A DNA stretch of 64,000 nucleotides from Paragyromitra xinjiangensis (taxonomy: Eukaryota > Ascomycota > Pezizomycetes > Pezizales > Discinaceae): contig JBCAMK010000002.1 of the NCBI GenBank assembly GCA_038503065.1, forward strand, positions 1,116,001 through 1,180,000. Reading direction: 5' to 3'. Each line of letters opens with the position of its first letter. The stretch's first letter is position 1. The notes under the pieces are model-generated. The model made no database searches. It worked only from the letters and a program-made list of their open reading frames with translations, and was not told where the DNA came from. Positions 33,319 to 43,882 of this stretch are shown here, piece after piece. A program made the position numbers and the translations under genes.

Positions 33319-34638
33319 TTAATCTTGCCCGGGAACCTTTGCAGTCCCGATCGTCTTACCAGTGTTATAATGTGTTCCCTTGACCGCCGTCAAATCTACC
33401 TCACTTCCCGGTTCAAATACCAAAACGATGTCGGATCCCCCAAACTGGAAGTAAGAAATCTCATCGCCTTTATTGACGTACTGGGGGGGCTGGGGTGGCT
33501 GGATATCCGTAGGCGTAACTGAGAGTTTGACAGAGGAGACTTGTGCCATACCAATGGGAAGCACTGCGACAAGCCCAATAGGCGAGTCGATGACGATGCA
33601 GCCACGCGCTTGGAGGAACTGATATCCCGGGTTATCTGGAGCCTCCACGCCCTTGACTGGAGTAAGATCCTCATCGCCAGGAGACGGTAGTATGTGTTGG
33701 TATTCACGGCGGATGATGTTAGCGTCAGTTTTGCCCTCTCCCATTCTTCTGCGCATAGCGAATTTGTTCCGGCGCTCTTGGGGGCCCTTGCCACTTATTG
33801 GGGGAGCGAGATCAGAAGCGGGATCTGTGGTGGGGACGACCTCGAGGTATACTGCACCGGGGATGACCTTGGCCTCGAGGATTGTCCCCGAAACAGGGGC
33901 GTGTTGGCGGTGGTAATCGGTCGTGTTAAGGAATGCGTGCATGAACTTGCCACCCTTAAAAGAATCTGCGTATTCAGACCCGTCAAGCAAGCTTTTGATA
34001 TCCCATGGGATACCCTTCACAAAAATAACCTGGTTGTCGGAGTCCACGTGCCACCAGCCATCAAACACCGAGTCAGCCGCGCTGACAATGTATCTATCAT
34101 CGCCAGAGTGGTCAGGGTCGCGTTCTCCCTTCTTGACATGGCGAGCAAAGAACTCGTTGAAGGTTTGCCAGTCATTCGGAGGCCTTTCGTATATCTCCAT
34201 ATGATAGGGTGGGGAATTATAGAATGTTTCGATAGTCTCTTTGTTGATCGATTCCGTTTTGTCGTAGAAAGTGCCCAACGCATTTGCATAGTCAACCATC
34301 CAAGCCGATAGGGCGGTAAGTGGTTTTCCCGCCGCCTTGGGCAGAGTCTCGGATTGAAGGCTGGACAAGGTCTTTTGGTTGAGGATCCAGTAAAAGAGAC
34401 AGATTTTGTTGTAGACCACGTCTCCTCTCTCGTTCTCAGTCGGCTTCCAGAAAAGGAATTCATTGATGTCGTTCAGGTAGTCTTCAAGGGAGTTGATGTG
34501 GTCCAGGTCGGGGACGTTGGCTGACTTTGCGTCATGGATGGCTTGCGAGAAGTTTTCCGCCCAATCGTTTTTTTTGATGAGGTTATCAAGGTCTTTGACG
34601 ACCGGCTCCCATTCGACCTGTTTCTTGTGGGAAGACAT
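33319..34638 (-). CDS. Phosphatidylserine decarboxylase-like protein (PsiD-like)
   Basis: Single exon, 439 codons from the ATG at 34638 (MSSHKKQVEW). The frame runs 14 codons further up without another ATG. An N-terminal helical domain (about residues 20-170) resembles the one preceding the catalytic domain in psilocybin-pathway PsiD and related fungal enzymes. The decarboxylase core follows: ERPPNDWQTFNEFFARHV, SAADSVFDGWW, FLNTTDYHRQHAPVSGTI. The self-cleavage site is FGGSDIV, with GGS (Ser about 402) in place of the canonical LGST; cleavage before this Ser yields the pyruvoyl cofactor. Substrate is open: phosphatidylserine or an amino acid. No mitochondrial leader is evident, arguing against the housekeeping Psd1 role. 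Confidence 0.85.
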   Translation of the reverse strand: MSSHKKQVEWEPVVKDLDNLIKKNDWAENFSQAIHDAKSANVPDLDHINSLEDYLNDINEFLFWKPTENERGDVVYNKICLFYWILNQKTLSSLQSETLPKAAGKPLTALSAWMVDYANALGTFYDKTESINKETIETFYNSPPYHMEIYERPPNDWQTFNEFFARHVKKGERDPDHSGDDRYIVSAADSVFDGWWHVDSDNQVIFVKGIPWDIKSLLDGSEYADSFKGGKFMHAFLNTTDYHRQHAPVSGTILEAKVIPGAVYLEVVPTTDPASDLAPPISGKGPQERRNKFAMRRRMGEGKTDANIIRREYQHILPSPGDEDLTPVKGVEAPDNPGYQFLQARGCIVIDSPIGLVAVLPIGMAQVSSVKLSVTPTDIQPPQPPQYVNKGDEISYFQFGGSDIVLVFEPGSEVDLTAVKGTHYNTGKTIGTAKVPGQD

Positions 34639-34962
34639 TCTAGATTCGGGATTGGAAAAGGTTTCTCGAGTTGAAGTCACAGGCGGGGGGAGTGACTGGG
34701 CTCGAATTGAGGATAAAAATTTGCAATTGAGGAGAGAGGTTGCTGGGGCTGGATGTATGTAACTCTTAGTGAACTGATAATTTGGAGGGAGCGATTGATT
34801 GTGAGAATGGAGGGAGATGAGAGGTTGGAATGGAGAGCCTTTTATGTCTTCAAGACCTGTAAAGTGCTACAGGTTTCTTCAGTGCCTGCCTGCCATCATG
34901 AGATTCCATCAGCAACAATGATGCCGCCTGACCAGAGCCATCGCCTCAGCTTGAGAGTCGAG

Positions 34963-35009
34963 ATTTTCAGCTCAATGATTTTCAGCTCAATGACTTTCAG
35001 CTCAAAATG
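34963..35009. repeat. Triple tandem repeat upstream of the decarboxylase gene
   Basis: ATTTTCAGCTCAATG is present twice exactly (34963-34977, 34978-34992), then a variant ACTTTCAGCTCAAAATG. It lies about 325-370 bp upstream of the start codon and could be a regulatory or slippage repeat. Confidence 0.7.
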
Positions 35010-35765
35010 ATATGATCCTTAGCTAAAGATCTTTAGCTGCAGATGATCCATGTGGGGGATCAGAATACTGTGGGGGATGGAACTTAAACAAGCCAATCAT
35101 GCAGCTATCTCGATCCCTTTTTCTTCTGAAAGGGGATGATGGTGGTAGTGTTGCGCAATTTGATGTAGGAAACAAGTTTGGGACGGGACGGGAGCGGGGA
35201 AAAAAACGTGCATCATGTCCCAAGCGAGAAAATTGACAAATCATAAATGAAACGAGCGAGGGAAATCCCGAAACTAAACGCTAAATACTAGTACAAGATT
35301 TTAGCATAAGATGGGCGAACGGGCATCTTGATCCGCGATAGATCGGGAGGAACGAATCAGCGGAACCCCTCCACAACCTTTTGTCCTCCCATCCACCACC
35401 CAAGGAAGGAAAGAAAGAAAGAAATTGAATTGGATACTGAGAGAGTATCTAGCAAGAACTCACACGATGTCAGGAGGAAAAACCAGCCTGGTGTTGTAAT
35501 TATTCCCCTGGGACAGTTGTTGAGTGACTCGGCCACAGAGACGAAGCCACTGCGCCACTTGAGACCAAAGATCTGCATCCCCACTAGCGAATTCTAATCG
35601 CAACCGTTCACTATTATCGTCCGTTTATAGTATCCCGTTGAGCACAAGACTAACCCTGTAGAGCATCATACTTCGTTCATATGTCCTACGCATTAAGCTG
35701 AGCTTGCAGGCGCCCAACAAGCTAAAATACTCGTGATGCAATCGGTCGACATCGCAGTGTTTCTA

Positions 35766-36058
35766 ATGAAGGGGGACTCCTTATTGGGTGAGCAAGACTC
35801 AAGGCGGTACCGATGATGTATTCCTTACGCTGATACTCCGATGCTGCCAACATTGATCCGAGAAACTAAACCGTACCTATTAGGAAGAGAAAAAACTGGT
35901 CTCACATCTAAGAACCCCCGAGACACCGCTCGGAAGATAGTTGGCAGTATTACTAACGTAATGGATAGCACGGCCGCTACGTTGATTAAGCCATTTCTGG
36001 AAGTTTTTGAACTGTTGATGTATATTCGCTTCATATCTTGATTAGACCGAATCCCTGT
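35766..36058. repeat. Degenerate repeat, copy A
   Basis: Shares TTGGGTGAGCAAGACTCAAG near its start and, at its end, TTGATTAAGCCATTT then CGAATCCCTGTAAT with copy B at 36783-36938. Copy B lacks roughly 135 bases of the middle. Probably two remnants of one mobile element. Confidence 0.6.
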
Positions 36059-36782
36059 AATCTAAATAATCTAAGGAGATAAAAGTCGCATGCACTGTTA
36101 GTTTAATGGGCTCTCATTGGCCCCCTTGGGCTTGGCTGCATGTCTGGCTGGCAGAAATACGTGATGTAGTACTTACTTTTCATTGTGGTTACAGGAGGGG
36201 GCGCTGGCGCTAGAGCACAAGAATGAAATTCTTCATTAAGCACATGCAATGCAGAATCTATCGCTTAAGGGTTCAAGTTCCGTGGTATGAAACTCAAAGT
36301 TTCCGACGTTACACGCCGGTACCAGCTTTGAGCCACATGTGCTGCGGTACGCCCGCACTAACTTTGGAGACTTACGTATCCTACATAAGACAACCTTAAC
36401 TAGTTTCACCCCCACTCAGAAAATCATACGAAGTGTTAGAAGACAACTGCGCATATGTGTTCTTTTTTGTTTGATTGCCATGGATGAGATAAAAGCGGAA
36501 CTGCAGTATGCCGCTGAGGATGCCCCAGATCGACCTGACGAGAAAGAAACGTCATGATGCACCTCCAAAGGTTGGGCGGGTTTTTGATCTTAGCTTCTTA
36601 CCACGTCATAGTCGAAGAATTCAGTATCATCAGCCATATGTGCATACTCGCTCGGGATTCTTTGATAAGAGGAAAGAGTTGATGACGGTTAAAATAATAT
36701 TGAGTACAATTAAGCACGAGTCATCTTATCTTATGCCTCTCTACTCGGAATACAATCGGGTATTTAATGGTACAGGGATTCT

Positions 36783-36938
36783 AATGAATGGGGATGTCCT
36801 ATTGGGTGAGCAAGACTCAAGGCGGTGATATAGCACCGCCACTTCGTTGATCAAGCCATTTATAGGAGTTTTCGAACTATTGATGCTGTTTCTCACCTTA
36901 TTCGCCCCATATCTCGATTGGTTCGAATCCCTGTAATA
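36783..36938. repeat. Degenerate repeat, copy B, flanked by inverted repeats
   Basis: Shorter version of the 35766-36058 segment. Its flanks are inverted relatives: plus-strand SEYNRVFNGTGI (about 36735-36785) and minus-strand AEYNQLFNITGIRTN (about 36985-36930) are similar peptides in opposite orientation, so two head-to-head copies of a coding relic border it. Confidence 0.5.
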
Positions 36939-38040
36939 TTGAATAACTGATTGTACTCGGCTAATCGGTTAAGCATATGGAGATGGAATAGGTCTACAAT
37001 TTTTCTATGGTGACCTCGCAGAGCGGGAAATCCCGATATTCCATCTCCACACCCATGACTCGAGTAAAAGACCGCCAAATGCTTGGGTTTCTAGGTTCTT
37101 AGAATTCTTGTATAGTTGGGTCCCACAAGTTCTTACGGTTTTTGAGGTACCACGACACAACGCGTGTGAGCTATCAGCACAACACCCCAAATCCACCATG
37201 CCCCCCACAACCGAATCCGTATCATGCCCGTACAATAAAGGATGTACTGTTACTACTTCAAACAATAATGGCGAAACATGGTGCTTTCTTTTTTATTAAG
37301 TAACGAACATTTCCACAGTTCATCGTTGAACAGTTCATAGCACCTCGCTACATCATGGTACTTGTTGCACGCAACTGTACGTTAGAAGTGTTCCATAAAC
37401 CAATCTAATTAGTCAATTTTCGGGAGTGTTTGTATCGTATAGCAGTGAAGTTCGCTAGTAGAATAGTAGGTTAAAGTGAGGAAAGTTTTGCATACAGAGT
37501 GTTTTATCTAATTTATATTGTCTAATGATAGAAGAAGGAAAGAAAGCAAGCTTAAGAGAACATGAGAGGCCTAAATATAGGCGAAGTAACCCAACTACTA
37601 GCGCAATACAAGAGCCTCAATAATACACTTAAGCATCACGTGCTTCAGCACTCCACAGCACAGTAGAGGGATTACATGTAGTATTTGGTAGTAGAATTCG
37701 AAGAAAATATATATGGAGGAAGGGATAAATAAATAGTTGAAATGATAAGAAATCACAAATTAGATGAACTTAAGAATGATTGGGCTAATGATATTGTTGG
37801 CCGAGGTCGAAAAAGCCTAGTGGCGGATATCGATATTAAAATGAGGGCTAGGTGATACATGTAATCTATGAGCGCAAGTCAGTGTTAGTAATCAATCATA
37901 GCAAACGCTTGGAGTTCATAGCAAAGCACACGGACCAGGGACTTGGACGGCAATCACCGTGGAACTTCCCCCCCAGCATCAATGATATCCTGGTAGTGTT
38001 CCCTACGAGCCTGTTCGAGCCGGTACGGAGGCCTGGGCTC

Positions 38041-38396
38041 GAGCTGGCTCGGCTTGTGGAAGGACAGGCTTAAGAGATTCGAGCCGAGCTCGAGCCTGGC
38101 TTACTCATAGTGGTTTGATGTTCTTGCGAAAATAATTACAAGGGGATCATTAATTACCATTGAAAACTAGATACCTGCTGCAGCACAACCCTCTCCATTC
38201 CCCTTTCTCAGTTACCGGGGCTCCACCTCTGAGAGACCAGGCCAACTTTATGCTTCTCTCTCTCTCAACTGCTACCTTTTGTTGAGATTTAATAGGCTCG
38301 GGCTAGACTCGAGCCTATTAGAGAACAGTCTCGAGTTGGCTCGGGCTCGTGGGACTTTAGGCTTGAGGAGTTCGAGCCGACAATTCGAGCTCAAGC
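38041..38396. repeat. Direct repeats built of GGCTCG/CGAGCC palindromes
   Basis: Two blocks (38041-38100 and 38333-38396) align as direct repeats: GAGYTGGCTCGG..., GTGG, GGCTTRAG and TTCGAGCCGA in the same order. More than a dozen GGCTCG/CGAGCC hexamers, several joined as CTCGAG palindromes, are packed into them and their flanks (about 37990-38425). The 230 bases between are unrelated and AT-rich. A small LTR-like or foldback element is possible. Confidence 0.6.
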
Positions 38397-38425
38397 CCAC
38401 GAGCCGGCTCGACTCGTGGGGCACA

Positions 38426-38962
38426 CTAATCCTGGAGTTTCTGGCAGGCAGCCTCCGCTAAATCGCGTAGCCTTGCTATATGCGTGCCTGTAAGTGGCCC
38501 TTCGAATTCACCCTGAACCGCTCCACCTATCGATGTCTCTGCAGCTAGTGCAATGAGGAATTGTATGCTATCGACGCCAGCGCCGATATCAGCAGCCATT
38601 TCTAGCACCCTTTTCCGGTCGCGGGAACTCCACTGGATGTTAGGGCGTGTAGTCCTTCCCACTACATTACACTCATACTTTGTGATTAGAGTAGAGCACT
38701 GGCGATAAATGGCGTTCAGCTTCTTCAAACGCTCTTTTATCACCGGTTTCTCTTCTTCGTCAAATTTGTCGAAATCAACTCTGGCCAGTCTCAGGAGGCG
38801 GAGGACTTGTGTTTCAAGCTGAGTGTTAACAGCCTAGAAGTCGTTCCCAAAATCTTTCGCAACCTAGATAAGTTTGAATCCTCGGTATAGTGCTGCAAGA
38901 AATGACCTTAGAAGAGGGACACCTCCTAGAGCAACACCTGCAGCACTCAAAGGGTCAGCCAT
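38426..38962 (-). pseudogene. HeLo-like (NLR N-terminal type) domain gene with two TAG codons
   Basis: From ATG 38962 to the stop at 38428-38426 is exactly 179 codons in one frame, interrupted only by two TAGs (after KLI, and after GNDF). It opens MADPLSAAGVALGG, the characteristic start of fungal HeLo/HeLo-like domains found at the N-terminus of NLR-type and prion-propagation proteins. Then come VNTQLETQVLRLLRLARVDF (helical), KERLKKLNAIYRQC, SSRDRKRVLEMAADI and GGAVQGEFEGPLTGTH. Such domains act in heterokaryon incompatibility and cell death by membrane insertion. Only this domain is present; no NACHT or repeat partner lies nearby. Both TAGs are explicable as CAG to TAG transitions. Confidence 0.65.
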
Positions 38963-41162
38963 GCTGGTGGGGTTTCTGGCGAAGTTTCTGGTTCGCCTTG
39001 GGGGAATCTGTCTCTTCGCCGCTGGGAGAGGGTGGGGATGTAGGGCGAGGGACTTATTTCCTTGTAGTTAGTGAACAGTAATCTTCCAGAAGAGAAGCGC
39101 GGGACTACATACTATATCTATCTATATATATAAAATAGGACGGGGGCAGAAACTTGGGGTTACCCTGCTGAACTATGCTCACAGTTGAGAAAATTACATG
39201 TTTGATTCTAAGTACATGTAATATGTATATCACGGGACGAGGTTGAGAAGCCAAAATATGACGAGCTTTGAACGTAACGAGCGAAGCGAGTGAAGTGAGA
39301 AGTGAGGAATATTTTGCTTCTCAACCGAGTGGACTCTTAACTGACTTGGTGTGCCGAAAAGAAAGAGTCGCCATGAATTAATATATACCTTTGCTGTCAA
39401 CTTGAAATCCACCCTCCTACTGCTTCCCCCTCCCAACGCCCATGTGGTAACACATGGGCAGCCCTAGTATATGTATAGTTCCAGACATCAAAAAGATGGA
39501 CCGAACTAATTCAACATACAACATTCTTAGTGCAGGTGCTAGGCTTACATGAATAAGGTTTGGTGGAGCAATAAACATCTCGAGCGGATACCGCAGGGAC
39601 TCGTGAAATACAGTACATTGTCCAAAGCGTGGCATATTACATTGTATTGGTTTGGTCCGCCATTTTGGTGTCTACAGTCAACAAGAGCATGATATCACTA
39701 TTAGAAACAAGTACGATATAGATTGAGGGTTGAAGTTCAGCTTCAGGCGATAATCTAATAACCATTGAAGCTCCCTTCTGCTTCGAGGGGTATGACTTTG
39801 TTGAGCTGGGGTATTGGTTCTTTCTATGAAGATTTATATACCATTATGGAAGTAGATATCCACGGAGATATGTTTGTACATATGCAGTGACTACATGCAG
39901 AATTGAAGGGGACTAAATGGACTTTAGCCGAAATGAGTAACTTCTAATAACGTCCTTCATTTAGTGCGGCGCAATTGGTCACAAAATCGCTGGTTTTTAT
40001 CTTGATAAAATTCCTTAGTGAATACCCCCGCTGCGTTCTCATGAGTGGAGACATAACGTAGAGTAAATCCCTACCCCCTTGTATGAAACGATGGCGTCTT
40101 TAAATACCACTTTACGCCTCGTCTAGTGCTAGGTTTTTGCCTATTAAGGTGGATTCTTGATCACTACAAAGGGGCAAGGTCAATGAATTACAATGTGGCA
40201 GAGGGTCAGGCTAGGAAAATTCTTTCATTCAAACAATTGTCGGGCAGTGAGCGACCGACCATAAAACTTAAATTCTGTGAATGGCGCGGAAACAGAGCCC
40301 TAGAAGACGAGCACTATCACGAAGGGTAGGTCCAATAGAGAATCACGAGGCTATTCGAGCCGGCATTCATACTTATTATGATTGTGTAGTTACGAGAATG
40401 AACTCTATTGCAGACAGTTATCAAGCCTTAACCATTTTGCCTTGTCCCGAAAGGGCTAAGCTTTCTACTAGCTTAGATTTCTATGTTTTTTTGGTCTAGA
40501 CTTCCATTTTCTATACTACTGGTCATCTAGCATGCTACGGAAGCTTGTACGGATACCCAACATATAAAGCCATACCTCCCCTTTTCTCTGGTTCATATGC
40601 TACATAGAGTTTTTTCGTTTTTTTGCTTCATTAGGCATTCTAGTGCACAATAGTGCGGTGGCTGCCAGAATTTTTTGGAAGGAAAATTAAGTAATTTTTT
40701 ATTGGTCGGAATCATAATGACATTATGCCTCGGGAAGTAGCCTACGGTACGCAGCAAGCTGCGCAGTGGGCTGGGAATGAGGCTAGTCTAATCCTAGGCA
40801 TCGGATCAAGCCCAATTATCAATACATGTACCTCTACTCCTCGTCCCAGACGTAATTTTGGGTTAGGGTTGCTCTTAGTTAGGTTCGTTCCCATCCCCTA
40901 CTGCCTATGGCTGCTGCCCTACGGTGCGTAGCAACCTTCGGTAGTATGGGGCTGGGTACGAGACTAGCTCTTAGTAGCAGGAAGCTAGGAGATAGAGGAC
41001 CTCACCCCTAAAAGTAGCTTCCCCTCTCTCGCCTTTCTACTAGAATACAATAAAGGAAAGCGATTCTTCACATCAGATTGATTGGTATATGCTGCCGTGA
41101 TAGTATAAGCCCACTTAACTTACTGATTTAACCTTTATCTCCCTCTCTCTATCATCCCTATA
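38963..41162. other. Intergenic region with small repeats, no gene
   Basis: Contains an AT microsatellite near 39113-39135, the 86-bp hairpin repeat at 39241-39326, two TACATGTA palindromes (39213, 40823) and two related segments (about 40735-40800 and 40912-40975, sharing CCTACGGTRCGYAGCAA and TGGGCTGGG-like phrases). A phrase CCTACTGCCTATGGCT at about 40893 recurs at about 54687. No coding frame is supported. Confidence 0.4.
39241..39326. repeat. 86-bp hairpin MITE-like repeat
   Basis: GGTTGAGAAGCCAAAATAT at the left and the complement of GGTTGAGAAGCAAAATAT at the right form nearly perfect arms, one base apart in length. The interior has AACGAGCGAAGCGAGTGAAG, itself partly repetitive. Non-coding. 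Confidence 0.7.
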
Positions 41163-42145
41163 ATGGCGAATTTACCTCCACACAATCAGCTAAAAGTCGA
41201 TTCACGCCCCACCCTCCGCAATCTCCAACCAGGTGGTGCAAAGCCTGTCCATGCAGCGGTTCGTAGCCAACCCAATTTCCTACCGAAACACAGCCCCACG
41301 GTCCCAGAAACAGTGAGCAGAAGCAATGGAGAGGCCAGCTCTCCGGTAGTTACGGCAGCGCAGGGCATGGATACAATCCCCAAGACACTTGCTGAAGAAA
41401 GATCTGCCCCTCTGGATACCGTTTTCCTTTGCTTGAAGAAAATCTGGGAAGGTATATGGGTGAAGCTGGAACCGGGCCAAGATCCGGATATCTTGCGCTT
41501 ACGCTTCTCAGCTTGGGGAAGCAGATATTTCTCCAGTGTTTTCCGTGAAGTTGAAAAGGATGAGATGGAGGAAATCACGCATCTCTTAACAAATGCGTTC
41601 AGCGCTATAGCCGAAACATTAGGTGGGTTCTTGCTATATATTCAACATATTTAGTAAGATAGCTGATACTTTCCAAAACAGATAGGTGCATGGGACAGCT
41701 CGGGATGCAGAAGGAAGGAACCGATTGGGCTGTAATCAATTTGTTCCTGGAGGCCTTGAAGGAGCCAGAGGAGGAAGTGGAAGAAGGGGCAGGTAACGAG
41801 GGTACTATTGTGCCAGAGGCCGAGGAGTCATACCAACAAGGGAATGGGAAGGGAAAGGTGAGCGCTAGAGGGAGTGATGATGAGCAGCAGCAGGAGGAGG
41901 AGGAGGAGGAGGAGGAGGAGGAGGAGGATGATGATGATGATGATGATGAGAAGGAGGAGGAGGAGGAGGAGGAGGAGGAGGAGGATGATGATGATGATGA
42001 TGATGAGAAGGAGGAGGAGGAGGAGGAGGAGGAGGAGGAGGCCGAGCAAGGCTTAAAGCCTTTAATTCGTACATTGGGGTCTCTCGTTGTGTCACTCGAA
42101 CAATTGAGCTCGACTCTAGTCATGGGCAAGCTTTTGAGGCTTTGA
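41163..42145 (+). CDS. Polyacidic protein of unknown function
   Basis: Exons 41163-41622 and 41682-42145 join through a 59-nt intron (GTGGGT...ACAG) to 307 codons. The N-terminal about 70 residues are P/S/T-rich and disordered. A helical region follows (PLDTVFLCLKKIWEGIWVKLE, RLRFSAWGSRYFSSVFREVE, EEITHLLTNAFSAIAETL), continuing across the intron as CMGQLGMQKEGTDWAVINLF. Next is an almost pure E/D tract of about 50 residues with a two-fold period, then a short helix (PLIRTLGSLVVSLEQLSS). No family recognised. The acidic tract suggests binding to basic partners such as histones, but this is speculation. Confidence 0.7.
41893..42040 (+). repeat. GAG/GAT trinucleotide tract with a 57-bp superunit
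   Basis: Runs of GAG, then seven GAT codons, then GAGAAG, then GAG again; the block (GAG)n(GAT)7GAGAAG appears twice before a final GAG run. It encodes E/D tracts separated by EKE. Expect length variation by slippage between strains. Confidence 0.9.
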
Positions 42146-43882
42146 ATAGTCATATGGCTAGAGTTTATTAATCCTCAGACGCAATATTTATGGATTTTGT
42201 GCTTTGTCTTTCCAAGAGAAGAAAAGGTTGTTCCTAAACGTCATGCGTCCTGTTTCGCACGTCTCGCAATTGATCACTACATGTAGATTTCATAGCCATA
42301 GGGTCTATATTGTCCCGAACCAGCCTCTGATGGCTTGGTGATGTGGACATAAGAAATACACTATGCCTAATTTGGGTTGGTTCGAGACAAGGGTCTCTAA
42401 ATGCTCCCCCGGGTAAGCTACATATGAATGATTCAGGTTTGGAGAATCAATACTCGATTATCTTTAAAAGACACTTGAACAAATAGGTGGGAAGAAATTT
42501 TGTATTTTTTCTTCTCTTTCCTTCTCTACTTCTTGGTACACCGGTACACTTGAGGATCGGTCAGCTATTAGCTCTAGGAGTAAATCCCGCATCTCCCTTG
42601 GTTCCTCTCTTATCTCTTTTCTGAAGCCACAACTGAAGCCACAACTGAGCCATATTAGGAAGTTTATCCCAACAGTGATAGTCTACTATTAGCTGAAGTT
42701 ACTAGCGATGTTGGCCATTACCGGCTTTTTAGCTCAAAAGAAAGTGCTGGCGAGTGATTGTGTATGCAGTAGTTCCATGATTGGTACGGTTTGGCGTACC
42801 CCACATCATAGTGATCTTAGCTATTTTACTCAAAACACAAGATTCAAAAAAAGATCACCTTCTAGGTTATTATAGTCCTAAAACTAACGATTTTGAAGAG
42901 TTCTTTACCTTTAGGTTTTATCAGTACATCTTTCTGCTTTTCTTTTTGACTCATCCTCGATTTTAGTTGAAATTCGCCGCACCCCTAGTCCCACCACACC
43001 CCTTAGTCTCGATTCCAGACCTTTTAGGAAAATCGCTATCTATTCTGGTGAAAAAATCTGGGCGACTGCAACGTGGGCACGAGACTACACACCCCTCTAC
43101 AAGACATGGGAATGCATCAGTAAATGCATAATTCTCCCTATGTATCTTTGTGAGGGGAAAGTCACCTGTAAAGGTGTACATGTAGTTAGTTCTATAGGAA
43201 AGTCATTCGTGAATGCATCAAAAGTGCAAAAGTATGCATTTACTGACGACTTTACTGATGCCTTTCCCCAGCTCTAAAAGGTGCAAAAATGAACATCCAA
43301 AAGTGGGGCTCAGGATTTGAACTTGTACTATTCAGCTCAGCTATCATCTGCCTTACCACCTCTACTACCTAGCTTGATGGATAATTATCAGTAAGCCCCC
43401 ACCCGTATCAAACAAACAATGAAATACACATTTCCTGATGCATTTACAGACGACTTTCCCGACCATACGCCTTTCCCAACGACTTTACTAACGACTTTAC
43501 TTCCTACAGCGACTTTCCTGATCCATTTACCACTGTAAAGTCGTTTGTAAATGCATCATTTTCTGTCTTTTCTACTGGTTTTGTGTGGATAAGTCGTAAA
43601 TTGATGCATTTCCGTGTCTTGTAGAGCCTAGGAGCGACTCTACAGGACAATAAGAAAGATACGAAAACCAACACCCCGCACACAGCCCCGCACTTCCTTA
43701 AGATCCCTTTTCAAGCCCTATTAGGTGTCTCCTGGAGGGAAGATCTATGAAGTTACTTATCGTGCGTTTATCTCTGATTAAGCCCACTATTGGGATTCTT
43801 TAGCTTTTGCGCCATCTCTTAAGTCATTTTTCTAACATGTACAAGTGCACGTCACACTCTAACTCCCACCCACGGCCTAACC
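42146..43882. other. Intergenic, repeat-bearing, no gene
   Basis: About 1.7 kb. Holds the 43108-43620 motif cluster, two TACATGTA palindromes (42278, 43177) and a minus-strand tRNA-like pattern at about 43311-43385 (GGTGGTAAGGCAG and AGTTCAAATCC) that may be SINE-like. Confidence 0.4.
43108..43620. repeat. Cluster of inverted CGACTTTAC and TGATGCATTTAC motifs
   Basis: GACTTTMC-type words and TGATGCATTT-type words each occur five or more times within 500 bases, in both orientations (for example GAATGCATCAGTAAATGCAT at about 43109, GTAAAGTCGTTTGTAAATGC at about 43536). The arrangement can fold into many alternative hairpins and resembles a foldback element. Confidence 0.6.

Larger units (their letters stand above)
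34639..38040. other. Repeat-rich intergenic region
   Basis: About 3.4 kb without a supported gene. The first part is the promoter side of the decarboxylase gene, with the triple repeat and a GGAAA(GAAA)n run near 35403-35425. 35.8-37.1 kb holds degenerate duplicated segments listed separately. Two TACATGTA palindromes occur at 37673 and 37856. Confidence 0.4.

Noticed and set aside
41605..42153. Poly-Ser, poly-Leu/Ile and poly-Pro/His frames opposite the acidic tract, and poly-Arg/Met on plus
   Set aside because: Off-frame readings of the GAG/GAT microsatellite.
43311..43385. SINE-like A/B-box patterns here and at about 9905-9985
   Set aside because: B-boxes are fair but the A-boxes are weak and no 3' tail or second copy was seen; mentioned only in the region entries.
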